63,996 nt of DNA from assembly GCF_905212365.1 (NCBI RefSeq), contig NZ_CAJMEH010000003.1, forward strand, positions 1 through 63,996. The letters run 5' to 3'. Below the pieces are notes generated by a model. It saw only the letters and a program-made list of their open reading frames with translations. It searched no databases and was not told the origin of the DNA. Position numbers and translations under genes: made by a program. The stretch is from an uncultured Phascolarctobacterium sp. GTDB taxonomy: Bacteria > Bacillota > Negativicutes > Acidaminococcales > Acidaminococcaceae. Positions within the stretch are counted from its first letter, which is position 1, and every line of letters begins with the position of its first letter. Of the stretch, positions 15,706 to 24,674 are shown in pieces.

Positions 15706-17172
15706 GTGGACGAGCAAGAAATTACAATTGATTTACGCGATTTATGGAACGTAATAAAAAAGAATGTGCCGACTATCAGAAAAGCGACGCTGGGCTGCGT
15801 AGCGGCAGCCGCGCTGTACCTGATTATCGTGCCGCCGACGTATGAATCCGTAGCCTTGCTGCGCGTGAAGCAGCCTAAGGGCATTGGCAGTTCCATTTTG
15901 GAATCCATGCCCATGGGCAACGCGATGGCTACCAAGCAGCTCATGAGCACCTACGCTGAGATTTTAAAGAGCCGCAGCGTAGTTGTGCCGGTAATCGAAG
16001 CTACGGAGGAGGCCGACGACGACGGCTTATACCCCCGCTATGAAAATTATCTGGAAAAGCGCGTAACTACCAATCCGTTTAAGGATACGGAAATCATGGA
16101 GGTTAAGGTGAACGCCAAAACCGCCGAGGACGCGCAAAAGGCCAACCAATTATTGGTTAACGGCTTTTTGTCCCGCTTGACCGATTTGGTGCGCGGCGAA
16201 CAAAAAACTACGCGCTTATTTATCGAAGAGCGCGTAAAATCCTCCAAGCAGGAATTGAACGACGCAGAAACCAAGGTTACGGAGTTCAAAAAGGAAAATA
16301 ACGTACTTTCCCCTGACGACCAGATTAAAATGGCCGCCGATAAGCTGAGCTTGGTAGATAAGCTGCGCGCCGAAAACCAGGTGGCTTTGGAAGCAGCTAA
16401 AGCGCGCAACAGCGCGGTCAGCGGCCAGCTGCAGAATAATTCCGCCAGCATTGCGGATAACAACGTTATTACCGCTTATCAAAAGCGCTTGGCTGAGTTG
16501 GAAGCCGAACGCATCGATTACCTCGATAAATATACGGAAAAGCATCCCAAGGTCGTTGAAGTGAACAGGGAAATCGCCGGCCTGCGCCGCAGCATGGACG
16601 AAGAAATTAACAAAATCGCTTCCTTGCAAACTTCTTCTACCAACCAGGTACATCAGGGCTTGTTGGCCGATAAGTTTAAGAGCGAAGCGGAACTGAACGT
16701 GGCGCAAAGTAATTTGAACACCATCAGCCAACTTGAAGAACGCTATAATAAAGACGTTCAGGTTTTGTCCGAAACGGAGCAGCAGTATTTGTCCCTGCTG
16801 CGCGACGCTCGCGTGGCTCAGGAAATTTACGTAATGCTGGCTAAACGCTTGGAGGAAGCGAAGGTTGCCGAGGTTGCCGTATCCACCGAGGTGCAGGTGG
16901 TCGATAATCCGACGCTGCCGGAAAAACCGGTCAAGCCTAAGAAGGCGTTGACTTTGGTGTTGTCCTTCTTGCTGGGTTTGTTCGGCAGCAGCGGTTTCGT
17001 TATCGCTCGCGAGCTGATGAACAGGACTATCAAGACCAGCGACGATGTGGAAACCTATTTGGGCTTGCCCGTTTTGGCGCAGGTTCCCAGCAACGAATCT
17101 CTGAACGAAGCTAAGGAAGTAGAAAATCTCAGCGCATGGCAGAAGCTTTGGAGGGCTGTATGGAAGAAGTAA
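15706..17172 (+). CDS. Wzz/GumC-type polysaccharide co-polymerase
   Basis: A 488-residue PCP protein starting at GTG (AAGGAGTATAGAC upstream). It has an N-terminal Wzz domain (membrane helix about residues 28-47, then PPTYESVALLRVKQPKG), a long periplasmic coiled coil (about residues 150-380), and a C-terminal helix ALTLVLSFLLGLFGSSGFVIARE. It regulates chain length and couples inner-membrane polymerisation to the OPX channel. The kinase domain is a separate overlapping gene, as in Firmicutes rather than as a fused Wzc. Confidence 0.92.
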   Translation: MDEQEITIDLRDLWNVIKKNVPTIRKATLGCVAAAALYLIIVPPTYESVALLRVKQPKGIGSSILESMPMGNAMATKQLMSTYAEILKSRSVVVPVIEATEEADDDGLYPRYENYLEKRVTTNPFKDTEIMEVKVNAKTAEDAQKANQLLVNGFLSRLTDLVRGEQKTTRLFIEERVKSSKQELNDAETKVTEFKKENNVLSPDDQIKMAADKLSLVDKLRAENQVALEAAKARNSAVSGQLQNNSASIADNNVITAYQKRLAELEAERIDYLDKYTEKHPKVVEVNREIAGLRRSMDEEINKIASLQTSSTNQVHQGLLADKFKSEAELNVAQSNLNTISQLEERYNKDVQVLSETEQQYLSLLRDARVAQEIYVMLAKRLEEAKVAEVAVSTEVQVVDNPTLPEKPVKPKKALTLVLSFLLGLFGSSGFVIARELMNRTIKTSDDVETYLGLPVLAQVPSNESLNEAKEVENLSAWQKLWRAVWKK

Positions 17173-17870
17173 CCTTGATTGCGCACACGGATGCTAAATC
17201 TCCCGTATCCGAAGCGTACAGAACGATTAGAACGAATATCAAATTTTCTAATATTGCGGGCAAGGAGCTAAAGTCTATCTTGCTGACCAGCGCTACGCCT
17301 AACGAGGGCAAAAGCACTACTATCGGCAATCTGGCGGTAGTTATGGCGCAGGCCGGTTATAAAGTAGTTCTTTTGGATTGCGACTTCCGCAATCCAACGC
17401 AGCATAAAATGTTCAAGCTGCATAATAAGGGCTTGAGTAACTGCATCGCTACAGGCAGCGACGTTATGGAAATCATTCAGGCGACGAATGTGGAAAACCT
17501 GTATGTGCTGACCAGCGGCCCCGTGGCGCCCAATCCTTCCGAGCTTTTGGGCAACCAGAATATGATTGATATATTGAATACCCTGAAGCAGAATTTCGAT
17601 TATGTTTTGGTAGACACGCCGCCGGTTATGCCGGTAACGGATGCCGCCGTCATCAGCGGCAAGGTCGACGGTACGATTTTGGTTATTGCGGCGGGCGAGG
17701 TAAGCCCGGCTATCGCTAAAGAGGCCAAGACTAAATTGGAGCAGGGCGGCGCGCACCTTTTGGGCGTAGTGCTGAATAAGGTGGATATTGCCGCCAGTCA
17801 TCATTACGGTTACTATTATTATTATGGAACGGAAGACAAAAGTAATAGCGGGGGGGACAATGGCGTCTAA
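17160..17870 (+). CDS. CpsD/CapB-type tyrosine autokinase (BY-kinase)
   Basis: A 236-residue bacterial tyrosine kinase. Walker A is SATPNEGKSTTIGNL, Walker A' VVLLDCDFRNP, Walker B DYVLVDTPPV, and the C-terminus has the autophosphorylated Tyr cluster YGYYYYYGTE. GGAGGG before the ATG at 17160 decides the start; it overlaps the PCP gene by 13 bases, so the two are translationally coupled. It pairs with the PCP as activator and with the CpsB-type phosphatase as antagonist. Confidence 0.94.
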   Translation: MEEVTLIAHTDAKSPVSEAYRTIRTNIKFSNIAGKELKSILLTSATPNEGKSTTIGNLAVVMAQAGYKVVLLDCDFRNPTQHKMFKLHNKGLSNCIATGSDVMEIIQATNVENLYVLTSGPVAPNPSELLGNQNMIDILNTLKQNFDYVLVDTPPVMPVTDAAVISGKVDGTILVIAAGEVSPAIAKEAKTKLEQGGAHLLGVVLNKVDIAASHHYGYYYYYGTEDKSNSGGDNGV

Positions 17871-17971
17871 GGGATACTGGAAGGTAAAGCGTTATTATTA
17901 AAGTTTTCCTTGTTATGCATCTGTGCATTGTGCGTTTTGGTGCACGGCAAAGGCAGGAGGTTTAAGTTTAG

Positions 17972-19540
17972 ATGAAAAAGATTTTTGCTGCAGGCGCAGT
18001 TGTGGCTTTATTAGCATGTTGTTCCATAGCGGCGGCGTCTCCGCTTGTTACAAGCAACGTATCGCTTGACAGCAGGTACTATGATTATGTCGATAAGCTG
18101 GAAGGTATGGGCTATATTAAGGATATGCCCAGCGGCACCAAACCCTATAGCCGTTTGGATATGGCTAAATGGATTGCTTCCATCAATCCAGCCGGTATGC
18201 CGGATTATTTGAAGGTTTATTACGATGAAATGGCTGCTGATTTAGCGGAAGAAATTGCTTATGTAAAGGGCGAAAAGCAGCGTTTTGAGAGCAATGTCAA
18301 GCTGCGCAGCGCATCGGTTGCTTTTTCTTATGTAGACGCTGACCATACTACTTACGATTATCGTAATAATAATTATAAGCATCAAGATATACCTTCTATT
18401 GGACAAAAAATTAACGCTCACTGGCAGCCCTTGAATAAAAATAATAACGGCTACCGTTACGGCGACGGCTTTAATGCCGTGGGCAAGCTGAATATTTCCG
18501 GTAGTATCAATAAGGACTTTGCTTTAAGCTTGACGCCGCGTTTCAGCTACGATAAGGACGAGCACGGCGACGCCAGCCTTGAGGAAGGCTATGTAAAGAC
18601 GCATTTGGGCGTGTGGGGCATCGAGGTTGGCAAGCAGCCCTTGCAATGGGGCGGCAAAGGCAATAAGGGCGCGTTTGTATTCAGCAATAACGCTACGCCG
18701 CACACTATGGTCAAGCTGAACTTGCTGGAACCCCATACCTTTGACAACGGCTTTTTGAAATTCTTAGGCAAGGCTAACGTCAATGTTTTCTATAGTCAGA
18801 TGGAAGGCAACAGGCGCGACCAGGCTGAGGGTTTCTTCCCAGCCGGTAGTGATAGATGGCAAAAAGAAAACGATGGGCTTGATTTATTAGGTGTTCGCGT
18901 GGATATTACGCCCAGCGATAATTTTACCTTTGGCTTGGAGCGTGTGTCCATGGCTAAGAGCTTGAACAAGGATTGGCTTTTTGGTGAGAATGCTGAAGCG
19001 GACGACCAATGGAACGATATCGGCGGCGTCGATTTCCGCCTTAAGTTCCCCGGCATGCAGGTTTACGGTTCTGCCTACGGCGAGGACCAGGCTGGCGGCC
19101 TGCCCTGTGAGTATGCTTACAGCGCGGGACTATACTTCCCGCAGCTTTCCAGCGACGGCAGATGGGATTTGCGCTTAGAAGCGGCTAAGACTAACGAATG
19201 GTGGTATAGCCACGGTACTTTTGAAAACGGGTGGACGTATAAGGACGATATCATGGGCGCGTCCATGGGTAAGGATACTTTAGAATGCAGCGCTATCATC
19301 AACCATTATATGGATAACGGCGACCGCATCGGCTTCCAGTATACCAATACTGATTTTGACCGCCATAAAACTAACAATCCTAGGATGCAGGAATTCCAAA
19401 TCAATTACGCCAAGAAGCTGAAAAAAGATATGTATCTTGACGCTATGATAGGTTACGCTATGGTCGATAATGTCGGCTATGTAAAAAATGCCGACGACAG
19501 CACGACTATGGTTGGCTTGGGCCTGCGTTGGGAATATTGA
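17972..19540 (+). CDS. Wzi-like outer-membrane capsule assembly protein
   Basis: A 522-residue protein with a signal peptide (cleavage near SIAAASP), a short N-terminal domain that looks SLH-like (YDYVDKLEGMGYIKDMPSG) and then alternating beta-strand sequence resembling the Caps_assemb_Wzi family (EVGKQPLQWGGKGNKGAF). It ends in LRWEY, an aromatic C-terminus as expected for BamA-inserted barrels. It probably anchors capsule at the outer surface. A strong GGAGG lies before the ATG, 101 bases after the kinase, and a terminator follows. Confidence 0.85.
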   Translation: MKKIFAAGAVVALLACCSIAAASPLVTSNVSLDSRYYDYVDKLEGMGYIKDMPSGTKPYSRLDMAKWIASINPAGMPDYLKVYYDEMAADLAEEIAYVKGEKQRFESNVKLRSASVAFSYVDADHTTYDYRNNNYKHQDIPSIGQKINAHWQPLNKNNNGYRYGDGFNAVGKLNISGSINKDFALSLTPRFSYDKDEHGDASLEEGYVKTHLGVWGIEVGKQPLQWGGKGNKGAFVFSNNATPHTMVKLNLLEPHTFDNGFLKFLGKANVNVFYSQMEGNRRDQAEGFFPAGSDRWQKENDGLDLLGVRVDITPSDNFTFGLERVSMAKSLNKDWLFGENAEADDQWNDIGGVDFRLKFPGMQVYGSAYGEDQAGGLPCEYAYSAGLYFPQLSSDGRWDLRLEAAKTNEWWYSHGTFENGWTYKDDIMGASMGKDTLECSAIINHYMDNGDRIGFQYTNTDFDRHKTNNPRMQEFQINYAKKLKKDMYLDAMIGYAMVDNVGYVKNADDSTTMVGLGLRWEY

Positions 19541-19560
19541 TTGGTATTACAAAAATAATA

Positions 19561-19591
19561 AAGCATCCGTCTTTTACGGCGGATGCTTTTT
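19561..19591 (+). terminator. Terminator of the capsule operon (bidirectional)
   Basis: AAGCATCCG/CGGATGCTT with a ten-base loop and five T. The reverse strand also ends in T-rich sequence, so it can serve the convergent nicotinamidase gene. Confidence 0.85.
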
Positions 19592-19609
19592 CTATGCATA
19601 TTATAGATT

Positions 19610-20248
19610 TTATTCTGTCAGCTCGGCGGCGCAGCTGATAATCTGTACGCCTGCGTCACGCATTTCTTTGATGGCTTGGGATACGGTGTCGGGAGCAATG
19701 CCGCGGCAGGCCGCTAAATTTAAAATTACGTCGAAGCCTGCGGCTTTAAGCTGCAGCACGGTGTTCTTGACGCAGTAATCGGTAGCCAGACCGCCGCAGA
19801 TAACGGTGGTGATGCCGTGGCAGCGCAGGTATTCGATAGCGCCGGTGGATAAAGTATTTTTTAAATCATGGTAGCAGGCGCCGTAGGGGTGTTTGTCCGG
19901 TTCGATGCCTTTAAAAATTTGGAAATCGTAGGCGGCGGGGTCGAGGCCCTCGATGAAGTCGAAGCCTTTCGTGCCGATGATGGCGTGCGCGGGCCAGCGG
20001 ATATCGAGGTCTGGATGGCCTGCTATCGGGGAGAGCGGCGGATTTTGCTCGTCGCTGAGCCACAGGGCGCAGGTGCTGTGCGCGTCGCGCGACGCCAGGC
20101 GCAGGCTGGCAAATTGCGCTTGTGCGTTAAGTTCGCCGGCGATTTGGTCGCCTTCGGCTACGGGCAGCTCGTCGGGGCAAACGGGAGTAAACGTGTTTTG
20201 CGCGTCGATGTCAAAGGACGCGATATATTTTTTATCCGGTAATTTCAT
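19610..20248 (-). CDS. pncA: Nicotinamidase (isochorismatase-like cysteine hydrolase)
   Basis: A 212-residue cysteine hydrolase converting nicotinamide to nicotinate for NAD salvage. The catalytic Asp lies in SFDIDAQNTFTP (residue 16), metal ligands around ASRDAHS, the catalytic Lys in QIFKGIEPDKHP and the nucleophilic Cys in GLATDYCVKNT, which matches PncA better than general isochorismatases. Length is typical. The gene stands alone, convergent with the capsule operon. Confidence 0.88.
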   Translation of the reverse strand: MKLPDKKYIASFDIDAQNTFTPVCPDELPVAEGDQIAGELNAQAQFASLRLASRDAHSTCALWLSDEQNPPLSPIAGHPDLDIRWPAHAIIGTKGFDFIEGLDPAAYDFQIFKGIEPDKHPYGACYHDLKNTLSTGAIEYLRCHGITTVICGGLATDYCVKNTVLQLKAAGFDVILNLAACRGIAPDTVSQAIKEMRDAGVQIISCAAELTE

Positions 20249-20504
20249 GGGGCAGGCCTTCTTTCTGTTTTGTTTTATTTATTATAGTACAAGGCAATGG
20301 CTTATGCAATTAGCTGTTGCCGCTTGGACGGTAAATTTTTTTGGCTGCCGTTGATTATGGGCGTGCGCGTTGCGGACGAGGGCAGTTTTACCGCAGTATG
20401 TTGCCTGTTTCTGTTATTGCTTAAATTGCTAGAGTAATGCTATGAACACAATAATTGTGACGAAATTATTATGTATGTGTTGATTTTGTAAAATAATACA
20501 AATT
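20249..20504. other. Intergenic spacer before the CIRCE promoter
   Basis: About 250 bases between the nicotinamidase start and the Hsp20 regulatory region. It is AT-rich in its second half; I see no gene, repeat or RNA motif in it beyond what the nicotinamidase promoter would need. Confidence 0.5.
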
Positions 20505-20531
20505 TTAGCACTCGCTGCTTGACAGTGCTAA
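20505..20531 (+). promoter_or_regulatory. CIRCE operator (HrcA binding site)
   Basis: TTAGCACTC, nine bases, then CAGTGCTAA: the CIRCE inverted repeat TTAGCACTC-N9-GAGTGCTAA with a single mismatch in the right arm. HrcA is known to bind CIRCE and repress heat-shock genes. It overlaps the promoter of the Hsp20 gene. Confidence 0.9.
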
Positions 20532-20547
20532 CAAAGAGTGGTATAAC
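20519..20547 (+). promoter_or_regulatory. Promoter of the Hsp20 gene
   Basis: TTGACA (20519-20524), 17 bp, TATAAC (20542-20547). The -35 hexamer lies inside CIRCE, so HrcA binding would block polymerase. A leader of about 110 bases with a small AAGTTA/TAACTT hairpin follows. Confidence 0.85.
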
Positions 20548-20666
20548 ATAATTAACAAAAGAAATGAGAGCTGAAAAGAGTAAGCGGGCATTTCCAAGTT
20601 ACAGTTTAACTTACAAATTGCTTCGCCCGTTGGCGGGGCAAGGCATATAAATTGGAGGAATGACTT

Positions 20667-21116
20667 ATGATGTTACCTAGCGTATTTGGCGAAAGCTTAT
20701 TTGATGATTTTATGAATTTCCCGTTTGAAAAAGAATTTTTCGGCCGCCGCAACTCGTTGTATGGCAAGCATGCGCAGAACGTTATGAAGACCGATATTAA
20801 AGAATCGGACGCGGCTTATGAAATGGATATCGACCTGCCGGGCTTTAAGAAAGAGGACGTCAGCGCTAAGCTGGAAAACGGTTACCTGACCATCAGCGCG
20901 TCTAAAGGCGTGGAGAAAGAAGAAAAGAACGACGAGGGCGTTTATATCCGCCGCGAGCGTTATACCGGCGAATGCTCCAGAACCTTCTACATTGGCGAAG
21001 CCGTCAAACAAGAAGACATCAAAGCCAGATTTGAAGACGGCATCCTGAAGGTTACGGTGCCAAAGGTTGCTCCTCAACAAGTTGAAGAGAAAAAGTACAT
21101 CGCTATCGAAGGCTGA
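20667..21116 (+). CDS. Hsp20 family small heat-shock protein
   Basis: A 149-residue alpha-crystallin-domain chaperone that holds unfolding proteins in the cytoplasm. The domain runs from DIKESDAAYEMDIDLPGFKKEDV to the conserved FEDGILKVTVPK (about residues 40-142), with a short N-terminal arm. A strong GGAGG precedes the ATG (a second ATG is adjacent at 20670). HrcA control through the CIRCE element is direct from the sequence. It stands alone with its own long terminator. Confidence 0.94.
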   Translation: MMLPSVFGESLFDDFMNFPFEKEFFGRRNSLYGKHAQNVMKTDIKESDAAYEMDIDLPGFKKEDVSAKLENGYLTISASKGVEKEEKNDEGVYIRRERYTGECSRTFYIGEAVKQEDIKARFEDGILKVTVPKVAPQQVEEKKYIAIEG

Positions 21117-21184
21117 TGCGCCGCTTCGCTTGGACTTGAAAAGATAAATTCATATTCCATCACATCTTACATCACATCCTTTCA

Positions 21185-21229
21185 AACTGTCGGGAGGGCG
21201 CTGCAAGCGTTCTTCCGGCAGTTCTTTAT
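21185..21229 (+). terminator. Long terminator hairpin after Hsp20
   Basis: An 18-bp stem with G-U pairs (arms 21185-21202 and 21206-21223) around a three-base loop, followed by a T-rich tail. Confidence 0.8.
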
Positions 21230-21292
21230 TTAGCGCGCTTGAAGGCTGGGCGCGCGGCTTTTGCTGTGAAAGAGGTTGACAGATGCTGTGCA

Positions 21293-22186
21293 ATGCAATA
21301 TTCTATGATTATGAAGGTATTTATTTTTTTATTGTTGCTATTGATGAATATTACGGCGGGCTGCGGCCCGATGCAGCGGCCCGCTTCCGATAAGCTGCTG
21401 GTGGCGGCCAGCTTTTATCCGATGGCGGAATTTGTCCGCGGCGTTGGCGGCGAACAGGTGGAGGTTATGACCATGGTGCCTGACGGCGCGGAGCCCCACG
21501 ATTGGGAGCCTTCGCCGCGGGATTTGACGCGCCTGGGACACGCCAGAGTTTTTGTGTACAACGGCATGGTGGAGCCGTGGGCGCAGCAGGCTCTGGAGGC
21601 TTTAAGCGAGCGCGGCATTATGCCGGTGGAGGCGGGCGCACGCTTGTTTAATCGCGACGGTGTGCAGGACCCGCATGTGTGGATTAGCCCTAAGCGGGCT
21701 ATGGTGGAGGTGGAGCGCATTACGGAGGCTTTATGCGCGGCCGACCCGGAGCACGCGGCTATTTACAAACGCAACAGCCGGGACTATCTCGCTCGCTTAA
21801 AGGAGTTGGACGCACGGCTGACGCAGATTGGGCGGATGGCGCCGAAAAAGGTTTTCGTGACGGCGCATGCGGCCTTCGGCCATTTAGCGGCGGATTACGG
21901 ACTGCACCAGCTGAGCGTTACGGGAATTTCGCCGGAGGCGGAGCCGACGCCTGCAGACTTGCAGCGGCTGATAAAAACGGTGCGGCAGGAGGGCGTGCGC
22001 TATATCTTTTTTGAAACGCTGACCGACCCCAAAATTGCCGGGCTGGTCGCCAAGGAGGCGGGCGTGCAGACGGCGGTGCTGGACCCTTTGGAGGGAGTCG
22101 ATGAGGAAGGGCGGCAGGCCGGTCTTGATTATTTAAAAATTATGGAGCGCAATGCGGACAATTTGGCGAAGGCCTTGAACGAATAG
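21293..22186 (+). CDS. Metal ABC transporter substrate-binding lipoprotein (ZnuA/MntC family)
   Basis: A cluster A-I solute-binding protein of about 297 residues. It has a lipobox (MNITAGCG), metal-ligand regions PDGAEPHDWEPSPRD, DPHVWISP and TAHAAFGHLAADYGL, and a C-terminal carboxylate region. It lacks the His-rich loop of enteric ZnuA, so zinc and manganese are both possible. The start is uncertain: frames open from 21239, and ATGs at 21293, 21305 and 21311 all precede the signal sequence; none has a well-spaced ribosome site. It is followed by the ATPase and permease. Confidence 0.88.
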   Translation: MQYSMIMKVFIFLLLLLMNITAGCGPMQRPASDKLLVAASFYPMAEFVRGVGGEQVEVMTMVPDGAEPHDWEPSPRDLTRLGHARVFVYNGMVEPWAQQALEALSERGIMPVEAGARLFNRDGVQDPHVWISPKRAMVEVERITEALCAADPEHAAIYKRNSRDYLARLKELDARLTQIGRMAPKKVFVTAHAAFGHLAADYGLHQLSVTGISPEAEPTPADLQRLIKTVRQEGVRYIFFETLTDPKIAGLVAKEAGVQTAVLDPLEGVDEEGRQAGLDYLKIMERNADNLAKALNE

Positions 22187-22199
22187 CAGAGGAGCTAGA

Positions 22200-22925
22200 A
22201 TGGCAGTTAAAAATATTATTACGGTGCGCGGTTTGGGCTTCGATTACGGCGACGGCTGGGTATTCCATAATCTCGATTTGGACATTCCCCAGGGAGATTT
22301 TGTGGCCGTCATCGGCGCTAACGGCGCAGGCAAAAGTACGATGATGAAAATGCTGGCTCACGCCTTGGAGCCGACGGCGGGCGAGATTTATTATTTTGGC
22401 CGCCCTATTGCGGAGTTCAGCGAGTGGCAGAAAATTGGTTATGTGCCGCAAAATCCGGCGAAGCTGCAGCGGGAATTTCCTATCAGTGTGGAGGAGGTAG
22501 CGTCCCTGGGCCTGCTGTCCTCCGGCAGCTTGCTGCGCCGTTTTGGTCAGCAGGAGCGTAAAGCGGTGGACGAGGCGCTGACGGCGTTTAATTTGACGGC
22601 TTTGCGCAAGCGTAAAATAGGCGAGTTGAGCGGCGGGCAGCAGCAGCGGGTTTTTCTGGCGCGAGCTATGGTGAAGCGGCCGGAAATTTTGTTGCTGGAC
22701 GAACCGGCGACGGGTATCGATACGGCGTCTAAAGTGGAGCTGTACGCGATGCTCAAGCGTATTAACCGGGAGCAGGGCGTGACCATCGTAATGATTTCCC
22801 ACGATTTGGAGCTGGCGGCGGAGGCTGCAAAAAGCGCGCTGTGCATCGACCACGGCATTTGCTTTAGAGGCGAGGTGCACGCGGCGTTGCAGCATCATCA
22901 TAAGCACGGTTATTTTTACAGATAG
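22200..22925 (+). CDS. Metal ABC transporter ATP-binding protein
   Basis: A 241-residue ABC ATPase of the ZnuC/MntB group. Walker A is GANGAGKST, Q-loop VPQNPAKLQ, signature LSGGQQQRV, Walker B ILLLDEPATG, H-loop MISHD. GAGGAGCTAGA precedes the ATG 13 bases after the binding-protein gene. It would energise Zn or Mn import with the neighbouring permease. Confidence 0.93.
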   Translation: MAVKNIITVRGLGFDYGDGWVFHNLDLDIPQGDFVAVIGANGAGKSTMMKMLAHALEPTAGEIYYFGRPIAEFSEWQKIGYVPQNPAKLQREFPISVEEVASLGLLSSGSLLRRFGQQERKAVDEALTAFNLTALRKRKIGELSGGQQQRVFLARAMVKRPEILLLDEPATGIDTASKVELYAMLKRINREQGVTIVMISHDLELAAEAAKSALCIDHGICFRGEVHAALQHHHKHGYFYR

Positions 22926-22935
22926 AGGTTTTGTT

Positions 22936-23808
22936 ATGCTGGAAATGTTTGAGATGGAATTTATGCAGCGCGCCTGGCTGGCAGGCCTGATTATGGCCGT
23001 TATTTGCCCGCTTATCGGCAGCTTTCTGGTGCTGCGGCGGCAATCGCTGATTGGCGACGGCCTTGGGCATATCGCCTTTGCCGGTGTGGCCGGAGGGGCG
23101 CTGTGGGGCTATAGCCCTGTGCTGAGCGCGGCGGCGGCGACCGTTCTGGGAGCGCTGGCCATCGAGCGGGTGCGGGTGCGTTTAAGTGACGCGGCGGATA
23201 TGGTGCTGGCGATCTTTTTTTACAGCGGCATGGGCCTGGCGGTAATTTTTACAGGGTTGAACAAGGAGGGCGGCTTTAATTTAAGCAGCGTACTTTTTGG
23301 CAGTCTGATGACGGTCAGCGGCAGGGATTTAATGATCGTCGCGCTTTTAGGCTTGTGTACGATAATTTTTGTGGTTCTATTTTACCGGCCGCTGCAATAT
23401 CTTACCTTTGACGAAACATCGGCCAGGGTAGCGGGGCTGCCGGTGGAACGGCTGAATTTATTGCTGGCGCTGCTGACTGCGCTGACGGTAGCGTTGTCCA
23501 TGCGCATTGTGGGCTTGCTTTTGGTATCGGCTATGCTGGTTATTCCTGTGGCCTGCGCTTTGCAGACGGCGCGCAGCTTTGCGGGAACAATTATGCAGAG
23601 CATGGCCTACGGCTTGCTGTCCGTGGCTTTGGGGCTGACTGTTTCCTATTACGCCAATCTGGCGCCGGGCGGTACTATTGTGCTGACGGGTACGGCGCTG
23701 TTTTTAGGCAGCGGCGTTGTAGGACGCCGCCGTGCGGGCAGCAGGCCTGCTCCCGGAAAGTGCGGCTGTCATATTTGCGAAGAGGAGGCGGCTGGAGATG
23801 CGCGTTGA
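22936..23808 (+). CDS. Metal ABC transporter permease with cysteine-rich tail
   Basis: A 290-residue ABC-3 family permease with about eight membrane helices (residues 10-265) and the conserved SLIGDGLGHIAFAGVA segment. The C-terminus is unusual: after the last helix it continues RRRAGSRPAPGKCGCHICEEEA, a basic stretch with a C-x-C-H-x-C motif. That could bind Zn on the cytoplasmic side. The tail overlaps the start of the PHP gene, so part of it may simply reflect overlapping coding. Confidence 0.92.
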   Translation: MLEMFEMEFMQRAWLAGLIMAVICPLIGSFLVLRRQSLIGDGLGHIAFAGVAGGALWGYSPVLSAAAATVLGALAIERVRVRLSDAADMVLAIFFYSGMGLAVIFTGLNKEGGFNLSSVLFGSLMTVSGRDLMIVALLGLCTIIFVVLFYRPLQYLTFDETSARVAGLPVERLNLLLALLTALTVALSMRIVGLLLVSAMLVIPVACALQTARSFAGTIMQSMAYGLLSVALGLTVSYYANLAPGGTIVLTGTALFLGSGVVGRRRAGSRPAPGKCGCHICEEEAAGDAR

Positions 23809-24613
23809 TTTGCATATTCACACTACCGCGTCCGACGGAACTTGGACGCCGCAGGAATTAGTGGAGCAGGCGCTGAGAGTTGGCCTGGGGGCTATTGCCG
23901 TTACGGACCACGACAGCGTGGCTAATGTGGCGGAAGCGCAGCGGCTGGCTGCGGCGGCGGGCGTTAAATTGTTACCGGCGGCAGAAATTTGTTCGACTAA
24001 GGAGAATTTATCCTTTCATATTTTAGGCTACGGCATCGATATTGCCAACAAGCATTTGCTAGAGCTTTTGCAGCATAACGAAGCGCTGCTGGAGCAGAAG
24101 GATGTGGACAGCATCGCCTTGCTGCAGCGCGATGGCTGGCCTGTGGACGCGGCGGAATTTGCCCGTTATACCTACGACCGGCGGCGCGGCGGCTGGCGGG
24201 CGCTGGCTTATTTGCAGGATAAGGGGCTGTGCAGCGGCGTTAATGATTTCTTCCAGCGTATTTTTACGCCAGAGCATGATTTAGGCTTTCCAACATTTCC
24301 TGCGATCGGGCAGGTGGTGGACGCGATCAAGGGAGCCGGAGGCGTAGCCATTTGCGCCCATGCTGCCAGCGGCTTTCATGGCCCCGGGCTGGAGCGCGTG
24401 ATGGACTTGCTGCGCACAGAGCCTTTGGACGGCTTTGAATGCTATCATTCCGGGCATACGGAGGAGGGCACGAAGCGCCTGCTGCGGCACTGCGTTAAGC
24501 ATGGGCTGCTGATAAGCGGCGGCAGCGACTGCCACGGCAGCTTTGTGCCGGGGCGTAATTTAGGAGAACCATTTGTGGATACGTCGATGCTGCGCCTGGG
24601 CGGCTTGCTGTAA
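23798..24613 (+). CDS. PHP-domain phosphoesterase (RNase AM/TrpH-like)
   Basis: A 271-residue PHP protein of the YciV/TrpH group, known as 3',5'-nucleoside bisphosphate phosphatases or 5'-3' exoribonucleases. Metal motifs: MRVDLHIHTTASDG, AVTDHDSV, PAAEICS, AICAHAA, SGGSDCHGS. The start at 23798 follows AGGAGG and overlaps the permease gene by 11 bases, so expression may be coupled to metal uptake. Substrate assignment is by family only. Confidence 0.85.
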   Translation: MRVDLHIHTTASDGTWTPQELVEQALRVGLGAIAVTDHDSVANVAEAQRLAAAAGVKLLPAAEICSTKENLSFHILGYGIDIANKHLLELLQHNEALLEQKDVDSIALLQRDGWPVDAAEFARYTYDRRRGGWRALAYLQDKGLCSGVNDFFQRIFTPEHDLGFPTFPAIGQVVDAIKGAGGVAICAHAASGFHGPGLERVMDLLRTEPLDGFECYHSGHTEEGTKRLLRHCVKHGLLISGGSDCHGSFVPGRNLGEPFVDTSMLRLGGLL

Positions 24614-24674
24614 TAAAGAAGGCCGGCGCTTGCCGCGGCGGCCTGCTAAGCTGAAGACAAACGGAGGGAAAACT

